Assembly (NCBI GenBank): GCA_036278755.1
Contig: DASUKL010000138.1
Span: 1 to 31,316, forward strand
Reading direction: 5' to 3'
Length of the DNA: 31,316 bases
Source of the DNA: DASUKL01 sp036278755
GTDB taxonomy: Bacteria > Chloroflexota > Limnocylindria > Limnocylindrales > CSP1-4
Numbering within the stretch: the stretch's first letter is position 1; the number at the start of each line of letters is the position of its first letter. The notes under the pieces are model-generated. The model was given only the letters and a program-made list of their open reading frames with translations. It was not told the DNA's origin and searched no databases. Made by a program: the position numbers and the translations under genes. Positions 15,857-22,817 of this stretch are shown piece after piece.

Positions 15857-16990
15857 TCATGCGGCCCCCGTCCCGGCCCGCCGGACCCGCCCGGGGGCCA
15901 CCTCCCAGGCCGTCGAGCGGGCCACCAGAGCGGGGTCGAGATCCTCCAGCGCAGTGGTCGTCACGAAGGCCTGAGGCAGGGCCTCGACCCGCCGCACGAG
16001 GTGCGCTCGGCGGTCCGGATCGAGCTCGCTGAAGACGTCATCGAGGAGCAGCAGGGGCGGTTCGCCGTCCTGGCCGGTGAGCAACTCGAGCTCGGCCAGC
16101 TTGAGGGCCAGGATCGCGCTACGCTGCTGACCGCGCGAGCCGAAGCCGGCCAGGGCCCGGCCATCGAGCTCGAAGACCGCGTCGTCACGATGCGGCCCGA
16201 CGAGGGTCGTGCCCTGCCACAGCTCCTTCTCGGCCGTCTCGGCCAGGCGGCGGCGGAAGGCCTCGGCCGGCGTCTCTCCGGCGGCGGCCGGGGCGTTGCT
16301 GGCGTAGCGCAGGCTCAGCCGTCCCTCGGCCGGGGCGATCTCTTCGTGGGCCGCGGCCAGAGGCGCGGCGAGATCGGCCAGGAGTTCCAGGCGCCAGGCC
16401 ACCACCCGCCCTCCCTCCTCGACCACCGTGGCGTCCCAGTAGGCCAGCTGGTCGGGCGAGCCCTCGCCCTCGCGGATACGGCGGAGGAGGGCGTTGCGCT
16501 GGGCCAGGGCTCGGCCGTAGGTGCTCAGGGAGCGGCCGTAGGCCGGCCAGCGCGCGGCGGCCAGGCTATCCAGGGCCTGGCGGCGGAGGACCGGCGGGCC
16601 GGCCACGAGCAGCATCTCCTCCGGGGCGAAGACGACCACCCGGAGGGCCTCGGCCAGGGCGCTGGCCCGGCGCGGGCTGCCGTTGACCCGGAGCCGCTTG
16701 CGGATGCCCTGCCCTTCGCCCCGAACGAGGGCCACCTCGAGCTCGTCCCGGGCGTGGCCCGGGCCGTGCCCGATCGTCGCCGCGACCCGGGCCAGGGGCG
16801 CCTCCCAGGCGATCAGCTCCACGTCAGGGGCACGGTGGGAGGTGCCGCGGGCCAGGACGACGAGGGCCTCGAGGAGATTGGTCTTGCCAGCCGCGTTGGG
16901 GCCGAAGAGGACCTGGGGGCCACCGGCGGGCTCCAGGATCAGGGCCGGGTAGGAGCGGAATCCGGTCAGCTCCAAGCGTTCGACCTGCAT
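15857..16990 (-). CDS. recF: DNA replication and repair protein RecF
   Basis: A 377-residue SMC-like ATPase that helps load RecA at gapped DNA together with RecO and RecR. Walker A is GPNAAGKTN (30-38, Lys36); the signature motif is FGSRGQQRSAILALKL (about 283-297) and Walker B is LLLLDDVFSELD (about 312-323). The N-terminus MQVERLELTGFRSY is typical. The length is normal (about 360-380). It follows dnaN with a 29-nt gap and precedes dciA, as in many chromosomal origin regions, and is probably cotranscribed with both. Confidence 0.95.
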   Translation of the reverse strand: MQVERLELTGFRSYPALILEPAGGPQVLFGPNAAGKTNLLEALVVLARGTSHRAPDVELIAWEAPLARVAATIGHGPGHARDELEVALVRGEGQGIRKRLRVNGSPRRASALAEALRVVVFAPEEMLLVAGPPVLRRQALDSLAAARWPAYGRSLSTYGRALAQRNALLRRIREGEGSPDQLAYWDATVVEEGGRVVAWRLELLADLAAPLAAAHEEIAPAEGRLSLRYASNAPAAAGETPAEAFRRRLAETAEKELWQGTTLVGPHRDDAVFELDGRALAGFGSRGQQRSAILALKLAELELLTGQDGEPPLLLLDDVFSELDPDRRAHLVRRVEALPQAFVTTTALEDLDPALVARSTAWEVAPGRVRRAGTGAA

Positions 16991-17019
16991 CGGCCTGGGG
17001 GCCGCCGGTCCGCGGGCGC

Positions 17020-18135
17020 CTAGGACGGCGTCCGGACCGGCATGATGACGTGGACGTAGCCCTCGTCGCCCATGGGCCGCAGCACGCCCGGCGAGAGGGG
17101 CCCGCTGAACTCCAGGCCCACCCGCTCGGCGTCCACGTTGGCCAGGGCCTCCTGGAGGTAGCGAGCGTTGAAGGCGATGGTCAGGCCGTCGCCCTCGACC
17201 GACGACTCGACCTGGGCCTCGGTGTCGCCGACCTCGGCCGCGGCGGCCATGGTGATGGCCCCCCCATCGGGGTCCACGCGCAGCCGCACGACGTTGGCCG
17301 AGGAGCTGGCGATGAGCGCCGTGAGGCGGACGGCCTTGAGCAGCTCCTCGCGGTCGACCTCGGCCCGCGTGGCGTGGCCGGAGGGGATGACCTGCTGGAA
17401 GTTGGGGAACTGGCCGTCGATGAGGCGGCTCACGAGGTCCACGCCCTCGAGGTGGAAGACGATCTGGTTCTTCGAGGGCGAGAGGATGACTTCGACCGGG
17501 TCGTCGACCTCGCTCAGCAGGCGCTCGAGCTCGTGGTAGGTGTGGGCCGGCACGACGAGGCTCGTCTCCTCGACCGGGTCGAGGGCCTCGATCGTCTTCA
17601 CAGCGATGCGGTAGTTGTCGGCCGCAGCGAAGGTGATGCGATCGCCCTCGAAGCGGGTCAGGACGCCGGTCAGGATCGGCCGGGCCTCGTCGGTGGCCGC
17701 GGCGAAGGTGACCTCGGCCAGGGCGGCCCGCAGCACCCGCTGGCTGATGCGAGTCGTGGGGCGCTCGCCGAGGGGCGGGATGACCGGGAACTCGTCGGCC
17801 TCGATGCCCCGCAGGCTGGCCTGCTGGCGTCCGGCGCGCAGGCGGAGGGTGGTCCCACCGTCGACCTCCAACTCCACCCGCTCCTCGGGCGAGAGCGAGT
17901 TGACGAGGTCCGAGAGGAGGCGGGCCGGGACGGTCAGCGCGCCCTCATCGTCGATCCGGCCGGGGACCCAGCAGGTGATGCCGATCTCGAGGTTGGTGGC
18001 GGTCAGCTTGAGGCCCGCGTCCTCGGTGCGGAGCAGCACGTTCGCCAACACGGGCAGCGTCGAGCGCGAACTGACGGCCCGCGTCACGACCCCCAGGCCC
18101 CGGGCCAGGTTCTCCTGGACGAGCGATAGCTTCAC
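17020..18135 (-). CDS. dnaN: DNA polymerase III beta subunit (sliding clamp)
   Basis: A 371-residue protein of normal length that dimerises into the ring holding polymerase III on DNA. It begins MKLSLVQENLARGLGVVTRAVSSRSTLPVLANVLL and ends with the usual GYVHVIMPVRTPS. Recognisable stretches include LLSDLVNSLSPEERVELEV, FAAADNYRIAVKTIE, VVPAHTYHELERLL and DGQFPNFQQVIP. The start is GTG at 18135; a purine-rich GAGGGAG on the minus strand lies about 10 nt upstream as a weak ribosome site. The upstream 368 bp hold the candidate origin. Confidence 0.95.
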   Translation of the reverse strand: MKLSLVQENLARGLGVVTRAVSSRSTLPVLANVLLRTEDAGLKLTATNLEIGITCWVPGRIDDEGALTVPARLLSDLVNSLSPEERVELEVDGGTTLRLRAGRQQASLRGIEADEFPVIPPLGERPTTRISQRVLRAALAEVTFAAATDEARPILTGVLTRFEGDRITFAAADNYRIAVKTIEALDPVEETSLVVPAHTYHELERLLSEVDDPVEVILSPSKNQIVFHLEGVDLVSRLIDGQFPNFQQVIPSGHATRAEVDREELLKAVRLTALIASSSANVVRLRVDPDGGAITMAAAAEVGDTEAQVESSVEGDGLTIAFNARYLQEALANVDAERVGLEFSGPLSPGVLRPMGDEGYVHVIMPVRTPS

Positions 18136-18503
18136 GGTCGATGATCTCCCTCGCTCAGGCTGAGCCGGTCCGGGCTGTGCCCACCGTCCGGCCTGACTTC
18201 GATCGTCTTGCTTCTCATCTTCTCATCTCATCATCTTCATCATCAGCCGGTGGACGATCTGGACGGCCGTGCGGGGCCGAGCACGAGCGGGCCGTGGACA
18301 TCACGGGTCCGCCCGGTGGACGGCCGCACTGCCGCCGGGCAGGCGCGGTGGACGCCTGGGCCCGAGGTGTGGACGGAACGCTCCACGCGCCCCGGAAGGA
18401 TCACTGGCCCGGCCCGTTCGTCCACGGCCGACGAGCCATCGTCCACAGGCGCCCGAGCGGCGTCTCCACAGCCGGCCCCGAGCGGTCCGGCCGGAGGCGG
18501 CCC
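18136..18503. other. Candidate replication origin (oriC) between dnaN and dnaA
   Basis: No gene is seen in these 368 bp. From 18250 to 18470 there is a cluster of sites with the GTCCAC core of high-GC DnaA boxes. On the plus strand they read as GTGGAC at 18250, 18294, 18316, 18348 and 18369, and as GTCCAC at 18420 and 18441, with a weaker CTCCACA near 18464. The best ones, TGTGGAC (18368-18374) and CGTCCACAG (18440-18448), approach the TTGTCCACA type. The boxes at 18250-18369 point one way and those at 18420-18464 the other. Next to the first box is the AT-richer tract 18211-18246. The position beside dnaA and dnaN, and genes pointing away on both sides, support an origin. Confidence 0.7.
18211..18246. 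promoter_or_regulatory. G-free, AT-richer tract, possible DNA unwinding element
   Basis: The plus strand has no G from 18211 to 18245 and is about 60% A+T, against roughly 30% in the surroundings. It consists of repeated TCATC/TCTTC units, and its complement is almost pure purine plus T. The tract ends 3 bp before the first DnaA-box-like site. It does not match the published DnaA-trio consensus exactly. Confidence 0.55.
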
Positions 18504-19862
18504 TCAGTCGGCGTAGATCAGCTCGCGGACGGCCGCCAGCTCGCGGCGCAACTCGTCGTTCTCCTGGCTCTCGCGTGAGATCTTCGAGCAGGCATGGAGG
18601 ACGGTGGAGTGGTCGCGGCCGCCGAGCTCGGTGCCGATGCGGAGCAGTGAGGCCTCGGTCTCCTCGCGCATGAGGTACATCGCCACCTGACGCGGGCCGA
18701 CGATGGAGCGGTCCCGCTTCTGGCCCCGCAGGGCGTCGAGGTCGACGCCGTAGTAGTCGCTCACCACGCGGGCGATCTGGTCCAGCGTCACATCCCGCTT
18801 CTTGGGGTTGTAGAGGACGTTGGAGAGGACCGCCTGGGCCAGCTCGATGGTGATGGGCATGGCCCCCATGCTGGCGTAGGCCACGATGCGGTTGAGGGCC
18901 CCCTCCAACTCGCGGATGTTGCTGGCCACCTTGCGGGCGATGAACTCGACGACCTCGGGGCCGATGCGGACCGACTGCTCCTCCGCCTTGGCCCGCAGGA
19001 TGGCGATGCGGGTCTCCAGGTCGGGCGGGGTGAGGTCGGCGATGAGGCCCCACTCGAAGCGGCTGCGGAGGCGCTCCTCGAGGGCCTGGATGGCCTTGGG
19101 CGGCCGGTCCGAGGAGAGGACGATCTGCTTGCCGTCCTCGTGGACCGAATTGAAGGTATGGAAGAACTCCTCCTGGGAGCGCTCCTTGTCGGCGATGAAC
19201 TGGATGTCGTCGATGAGGAGCAGGTCGATGCGCCGGTAGCGGGCCCGGAAATCGTCGAACTGGCCGCGCTGGACGCAGGTGATGAACTCGTTGGTGAACT
19301 TCTCGCTGGTCACGTAGACGACCCGCTTGCGGGGGAAGCGGGCCAGCACGGCGTGGCCGATGGCATGCATGAGGTGGGTCTTGCCGAGGCCCACCCCGCC
19401 GTACAGGAAGAGCGGGTTGTAGGCGTGGCCCGGCTTCTCGGCCACGGACAGGCCCGCGGCGTGGGCCAGCCGGTTGGACGAGCCGACGATGAAGCTCCCG
19501 AAGGTGTACCGCGGGTTGAGGCCGGCCGTCCCGCCCTCGCCGCCCACGCGGGTGGGCTCCACGCGCACCGGCGCCACGGCGGCCGCGGGGGCGGCCTCCG
19601 CCTCCGCCCGGGCGGCGAGCTCCTGGACCTCGAACTCGACCGTCACGCTGTAGCCCACGACGCGAGCCAGGGTCTGGCTGATCAGGGAGCGGTAGCGGGT
19701 CTCCAGCCAGTCCTTGGCGAAACCGTTAGGGACGGCCACCCGGAAGCGGCTGTCATCGACACCCACCAGGGCCGTGTCGCGAAGCCAGGTCTCGAAATTC
19801 GCCGGGGAGAGCGAGACCTGCAGCTCTCCCAGAGCGGCTCGCCAGACCTGCTTCGCGTCCAT
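18504..19862 (-). CDS. dnaA: Chromosomal replication initiator protein DnaA
   Basis: A 452-residue AAA+ ATPase that binds DnaA boxes and opens the origin. Domain I is MDAKQVWRAALGELQ through about residue 80. A short Ala-rich linker (82-110) follows, then the ATPase domain with FIVGSSNRLAHAA, Walker A GGVGLGKTH (155-163), Walker B LLLIDDIQF (214-222) and SSDRPP. The C-terminal DNA-binding domain has the signature GGRDHSTVLHA (414-424). I chose the ATG at 19862 because domain I starts there as in homologues; ATG at 19880 would add six residues. The much longer frame starting at 20069 is excluded because it begins upstream of the predicted transcription start near 20034. Confidence 0.93.
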   Translation of the reverse strand: MDAKQVWRAALGELQVSLSPANFETWLRDTALVGVDDSRFRVAVPNGFAKDWLETRYRSLISQTLARVVGYSVTVEFEVQELAARAEAEAAPAAAVAPVRVEPTRVGGEGGTAGLNPRYTFGSFIVGSSNRLAHAAGLSVAEKPGHAYNPLFLYGGVGLGKTHLMHAIGHAVLARFPRKRVVYVTSEKFTNEFITCVQRGQFDDFRARYRRIDLLLIDDIQFIADKERSQEEFFHTFNSVHEDGKQIVLSSDRPPKAIQALEERLRSRFEWGLIADLTPPDLETRIAILRAKAEEQSVRIGPEVVEFIARKVASNIRELEGALNRIVAYASMGAMPITIELAQAVLSNVLYNPKKRDVTLDQIARVVSDYYGVDLDALRGQKRDRSIVGPRQVAMYLMREETEASLLRIGTELGGRDHSTVLHACSKISRESQENDELRRELAAVRELIYAD

Positions 19863-20040
19863 CGATGGCAACGACCCCATGGTGACTGTGGTTCGAACGT
19901 CCATCCGATCGCCAGGTTCGCGGGCCCGGCCCGGCCCGGTCGGCACGAGTGGGCCGCTCAGGTCGTTGCGCGGTTCCAGGGCGCCGCCGGCACCGTTGTC
20001 GAGTGCCTGTTCCGGCGTCCCGGCGCTGGGCGGCCCGGAG

Positions 20041-20069
20041 AGCGTACACCGCCCGGAAGCCCGTCGCAA
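20041..20069 (-). promoter_or_regulatory. dnaA promoter
   Basis: On the minus strand TTGCGA (20064-20069) and TACGCT (20041-20046) are 17 bp apart, the optimal sigma-70 spacing. The boxes match at four and three of six positions, including the key T, A and T of the -10. The start would be near 20034. Confidence 0.5.
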
Positions 20070-20081
20070 CGCGCGAGGTGG

Positions 20082-20098
20082 ATACTCCCTAGGAGTAT
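20082..20098. promoter_or_regulatory. 17-bp palindrome with overlapping DnaA-like box, upstream of the dnaA promoter
   Basis: ATACTCC (20082-20088) and GGAGTAT (20092-20098) form perfect 7-bp arms around a 3-bp centre. The site lies 12 bp upstream of the dnaA -35 box. One edge overlaps a minus-strand GTATCCACC (20077-20085), which matches TTATCCACA at seven of nine positions. It stands out as AT-richer in very GC-rich DNA and looks like a regulator site, perhaps with DnaA autoregulation. Confidence 0.55.
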
Positions 20099-20114
20099 TG
20101 CTCCGGAGGCCGTC

Positions 20115-20132
20115 CCGCGGCCTGGGCCGCGG
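20115..20132. repeat. GC-rich inverted repeat downstream of csaA
   Basis: CCGCGGCC (20115-20122) and GGCCGCGG (20125-20132) are perfectly complementary around TG. It lies about 60 nt past the csaA stop on the minus strand. No T run follows, so termination is possible but unproven. Confidence 0.35.
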
Positions 20133-20192
20133 ATGATGCCACGCCGCGGGGCGCCCTGCAGGACCCTCCCGACAGCCCCCCGGTGGCCCCCG

Positions 20193-20570
20193 TCAGCCGA
20201 TCGGATCGCCGGGCGCAGCGCCCTCGTCGACGCTCAGGAGGGGGATGCGGCCGTCGGCCGACAGGGCGCCCAGGACGAGGACCTCGCTGCTGAAGTCGGC
20301 GATGCGCTTGACCGGGAGATCGACCACGGCCACGACGAGGCGACCCACCAGCGCAGCCGGGTCGGGGTAGGTCCCGGGCAGCTGGGCCGAGGAGCGCCGC
20401 TGGCCGCCCGGCCCGAAGTCGATCGTCAGGCGGTAGGCGGGCTTGTGCGCTGCGGGGAAGGCCTCGGCGGCTACGATCCGGCCCACCCGCAGGTCGAGCC
20501 GCTCGAAGTCGGCCCAGGTGGCGCTGCCGGGCGGCGCGAAGGGCCTCACCCCGGTCTCATGGCTGGCCAT
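20193..20570 (-). CDS. csaA: CsaA-like tRNA-binding-domain chaperone
   Basis: A 125-residue protein with the EMAP/tRNA-binding OB fold. The CsaA pattern is clear: ADFERLDLRVGRIVAAEAFPAAHKPAYRL, TIDFGPGGQRRSSAQL, LVGRLVVAVVDLPVKRIADFSSEVLVLGAL and a short C-terminal strand. CsaA was described as a chaperone linked to Sec-dependent protein export; its RNA-binding role is less clear. An N-terminal extension of about 17 residues precedes the core. AGGAGG (20574-20579 as CCTCCT) lies only 3 nt before the ATG. Here it interrupts the usual dnaA/rpmH divergent spacing and sits next to the yidC export genes. Confidence 0.9.
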   Translation of the reverse strand: MASHETGVRPFAPPGSATWADFERLDLRVGRIVAAEAFPAAHKPAYRLTIDFGPGGQRRSSAQLPGTYPDPAALVGRLVVAVVDLPVKRIADFSSEVLVLGALSADGRIPLLSVDEGAAPGDPIG

Positions 20571-20627
20571 CGCCCTCCTCGTCTGGGCCAGCGACGGGCC
20601 GTAGGGGACCGCTGGATGCCGTTCCGT

Positions 20628-20657
20628 TTGACGCGTCTTCGAGGCCCTTCCTATAAT
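20628..20657 (+). promoter_or_regulatory. Promoter of the rpmH-rnpA-yidD-yidC-jag operon
   Basis: TTGACG (20628-20633) and a perfect TATAAT (20652-20657) with an 18-nt spacer make this the strongest sigma-70 promoter in the window. The start is expected near 20664, giving a leader of about 123 nt before rpmH. In that leader I see no riboswitch, only the AAGGAG at 20769-20774. Confidence 0.8.
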
Positions 20658-20786
20658 CGCGCGTCTCCGGTCGCACTGCGGCGACGCCGGATCAGACCGT
20701 CATGTCGGCCGCCCAGCCCACGTCAGGCGGGGGGCGCACCGCCGCCGAACCCCGCGGCCCAGCCGCCCAAGGAGCCCCCGCCGTCG

Positions 20787-20921
20787 ATGAAGCAGACCTA
20801 TCAGCCTCGCAAGCGCCACCGCGCTCGGGAGCATGGCTTCCGCGCCCGGATGAAGACCCAGGGCGGACGCCGCATCCTGGCCGCGCGACGGGCCAAGGGC
20901 CGCAAGCGACTCTCGGCCTGA
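20787..20921 (+). CDS. rpmH: 50S ribosomal protein L34
   Basis: A 44-residue basic ribosomal protein of the normal size. The sequence MKQTYQPRKRHRAREHGF and the later TQGGRRILAARRAKGRKRLSA are the canonical L34 motifs. AAGGAG (20769-20774) is 12 nt before the ATG, slightly long spacing. It is the first gene after the strong promoter, with rnpA directly behind, as in most bacteria. Confidence 0.95.
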   Translation: MKQTYQPRKRHRAREHGFRARMKTQGGRRILAARRAKGRKRLSA

Positions 20922-20929
20922 GTGTCGGG

Positions 20930-21298
20930 GTGGGCGCCGGTCCCCGGCGCACGCCGGAGATGTTGCGTTCGCCCGCCGACTTCGAGGCTCTCCGGAAGGG
21001 CTCTCGGGGCCGGTCCGACGTCCTCGTCGCTGTCCGTGTCCGGGAGACCGGGCGGGAGGGGGCACGAGTCGGGTTCGCCACCGGTCGCAAGCTCGGTGGG
21101 GCGGTCGTCCGCAATCGGGTCCGCCGCCGTCTTCGATCGATCGTCCGGGAGATCGGTCCCCGCCTCCGGTCCGGGCGGGACATCCTCATCGTCGTCAGGC
21201 CGGCCGGGGCCACGGTCGAACAGGTCCGCCTGGGCCACTCGATCACCTCGGCGCTCCAAGCGCTGGGGGCCCTCCAAGGAGAGACCAGGGACAGGTGA
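20930..21298 (+). CDS. rnpA: Ribonuclease P protein component
   Basis: A 122-residue basic protein that assists the RNase P RNA in tRNA 5' maturation. The N-terminal part reads RRTPEMLRSPADFEALRKGSRGRSDVLV, and the RNR motif region is GFATGRKLGGAVVRNRVRRRLRSIVRE. The start is uncertain: GTG at 20930 gives a normal N-terminus, while ATG at 20960 would give 112 residues. The frame also stays open upstream through rpmH to an ATG at 20702; see findings. The stop overlaps yidD by 4 nt. Confidence 0.9.
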   Translation: MGAGPRRTPEMLRSPADFEALRKGSRGRSDVLVAVRVRETGREGARVGFATGRKLGGAVVRNRVRRRLRSIVREIGPRLRSGRDILIVVRPAGATVEQVRLGHSITSALQALGALQGETRDR

Positions 21299-21513
21299 AA
21301 CGAGTGGGCGTCGGGCTCGGTGTCGGGCTCATCAGGCTCTACCGCGGGACCTTCGGATTCCTGCCCTCGTCGTGCCGCTATGAACCCACCTGCTCGCGCT
21401 ACACGGAACAGGCCATCGTGAAGTACGGGCTCGTGCGGGGCGCGGTCATGGGCGCTCGGCGTATCGGGCGCTGTCATCCCTGGGCCCCCGGCGGCTACGA
21501 CCCCGTCCCGTGA
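21295..21513 (+). CDS. yidD: Membrane protein insertion efficiency factor YidD
   Basis: A 72-residue small membrane-associated protein that assists insertion by YidC/Sec. The hallmark SSCRYEPTCSRYTEQAIVKYG and the terminal RCHPWAPGGYDPVP are both present with the conserved cysteines. The N-terminal helix is hydrophobic and amphipathic (LGVGLIRLYRGTFGFLP). GTG overlaps the rnpA stop (GTGA), and its own stop overlaps the yidC start, a fully coupled order. Confidence 0.95.
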   Translation: MKRVGVGLGVGLIRLYRGTFGFLPSSCRYEPTCSRYTEQAIVKYGLVRGAVMGARRIGRCHPWAPGGYDPVP

Positions 21514-22817
21514 AGGCCATGCCCTCGCGCCGCGCCGCCATCGCCCTCCTCGTGGCCCTGGGCCTGCTGCTGCTGACCCTGGCCCTGCCTGCGGCCGGCT
21601 CGGCCGCCAGCCCCAGTCCGGCCGCCACGGCCGCGGCCACAGCCCCCGCTTCGAACGGGACCACAGCGACCGGCCCCGCCCCGGCCGAGGGGGCGACCCC
21701 GACCCCCTTCGCCACGCCCCGCGAGCCGGCCTGTCCCAACCCGACCCCGACCACCGAGCCCTCGCCTAGTCCGGGCCACACGCCAGCGCCCACGGCCCAT
21801 CCGAACCTCTGCGCGGCGACGCCCAACGGGGCCGACCCGACCAGCCTCCTGGCCTTCCTGTTCACGCCCATCTTCCAGGCCATCTTCATCGTCATGGCCG
21901 TGGCCTACAACCTCATCGGCGACATCGGCCTGGCCATCATCGTCGTCACCCTGCTGGTCCGCCTGATCATCAGCCCGCTCTTCCGCAAGCAGCTCCTCTC
22001 GCAGCGCCGGATGCAGCTCCTGCAGCCCGAGCTGGCGGCCCGCAAGGCCCGCTACAAGGGCGACCGGACGCGCCAGAACCAGGAGCAGATGAAGTTCTAT
22101 CAGGAGCGTGGCATCAACCCCGCCGCGGGCTGCCTGCCGACGCTCGTGGGCTACATGCTCCTGCTGCCCATGTACTACGTCTTCAGCGCCGGCCTGCTGG
22201 CCCCCGACATCACCTCGATGCTGACCGTGCTGGGCCACCAGCTCATCCACATCGACTGCCAGGACGCGGCCAACGCCCTGGTGCCCTGCATCCAGACCCA
22301 CGTCGCCTGGCTGGGCGGGCTCGACGCCAGCAAGCCGGAGATCCTCGTGCCCATCCCGGGCACGACCTTCGGGCTCAGCGGGCTGGCCATCGTGGCCGCC
22401 TTGCTGCAGCTCGTCCAGACGCGCATGATGTTGCCGGTCAGCGCCGAAGCGAGCGCCGGCTCGATGCGCACGGCATCCTATATCGGCCCCTTCATCAGCC
22501 TCGTCTACGGCGCGTTCCTGCCGGCCGGGCTGTTCATCTACTGGATCGTGAGCACGCTCTTCATGATCGTGCAGCAATATCTGACCGTCGGGTGGGGCCC
22601 GTTCTTCCCGCTCCTCGGCTGGACACCGGCCTTCGCCATGAACCACAAGCCGCGCTTCGGGGTACAGGATCACGTCCTCCTGCCGCCCAAGGCCTCCGGT
22701 TCGGGTCAGGCGTCAGGCACCGCCCCGCTCCGCCGCGACCCGGCCACGAGCGCGGCCGGCACCGTCCGCCAGGGCAGGAAACGTGGCTCCTCCAGCCGGC
22801 GTGGGAGACGACGATGA
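21510..22817 (+). CDS. yidC: YidC/Oxa1 family membrane protein insertase
   Basis: A 435-residue insertase for inner membrane proteins. A signal-like helix (about 9-30, ending PAAGSAAS) precedes a Pro/Thr/Ser/Ala-rich tract of about 80 residues (33-110) instead of the large periplasmic domain of Gram-negative YidC. The core begins at FTPIFQAIFIVMAVAYNLIG and has the conserved hydrophilic-groove arginine in TLLVRLIISPLFRKQ (Arg151). The cytoplasmic coiled loop QPELAARKARYKGDRTRQNQ follows, and the tail ends in a strongly basic RRGRRR. No lipobox cysteine is visible. GTG at 21510 overlaps the yidD stop; an in-frame ATG is at 21519. Confidence 0.93.
   Translation: MKAMPSRRAAIALLVALGLLLLTLALPAAGSAASPSPAATAAATAPASNGTTATGPAPAEGATPTPFATPREPACPNPTPTTEPSPSPGHTPAPTAHPNLCAATPNGADPTSLLAFLFTPIFQAIFIVMAVAYNLIGDIGLAIIVVTLLVRLIISPLFRKQLLSQRRMQLLQPELAARKARYKGDRTRQNQEQMKFYQERGINPAAGCLPTLVGYMLLLPMYYVFSAGLLAPDITSMLTVLGHQLIHIDCQDAANALVPCIQTHVAWLGGLDASKPEILVPIPGTTFGLSGLAIVAALLQLVQTRMMLPVSAEASAGSMRTASYIGPFISLVYGAFLPAGLFIYWIVSTLFMIVQQYLTVGWGPFFPLLGWTPAFAMNHKPRFGVQDHVLLPPKASGSGQASGTAPLRRDPATSAAGTVRQGRKRGSSSRRGRRR

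Larger units (their letters stand above)
19863..20192. other. Regulatory gap between dnaA and csaA
   Basis: These 330 bp contain no convincing gene. They hold the dnaA promoter (20041-20069), a 17-bp palindrome (20082-20098), a GC-rich hairpin (20115-20132) and a dnaA leader of about 170 nt. Nothing recognisable was seen in the leader itself (19863-20034) apart from the alternative dnaA ATG at 19880. Confidence 0.6.

Noticed and set aside
18211..18246. Exact DnaA-trio element
   Set aside because: Neither strand matches the trio consensus in any frame over several repeats; kept only as a possible unwinding tract.
19863..20069. Longer dnaA start at 20069
   Set aside because: It would add about 69 residues of unrelated sequence and begins upstream of the predicted dnaA transcription start; domain I begins at MDAKQ.
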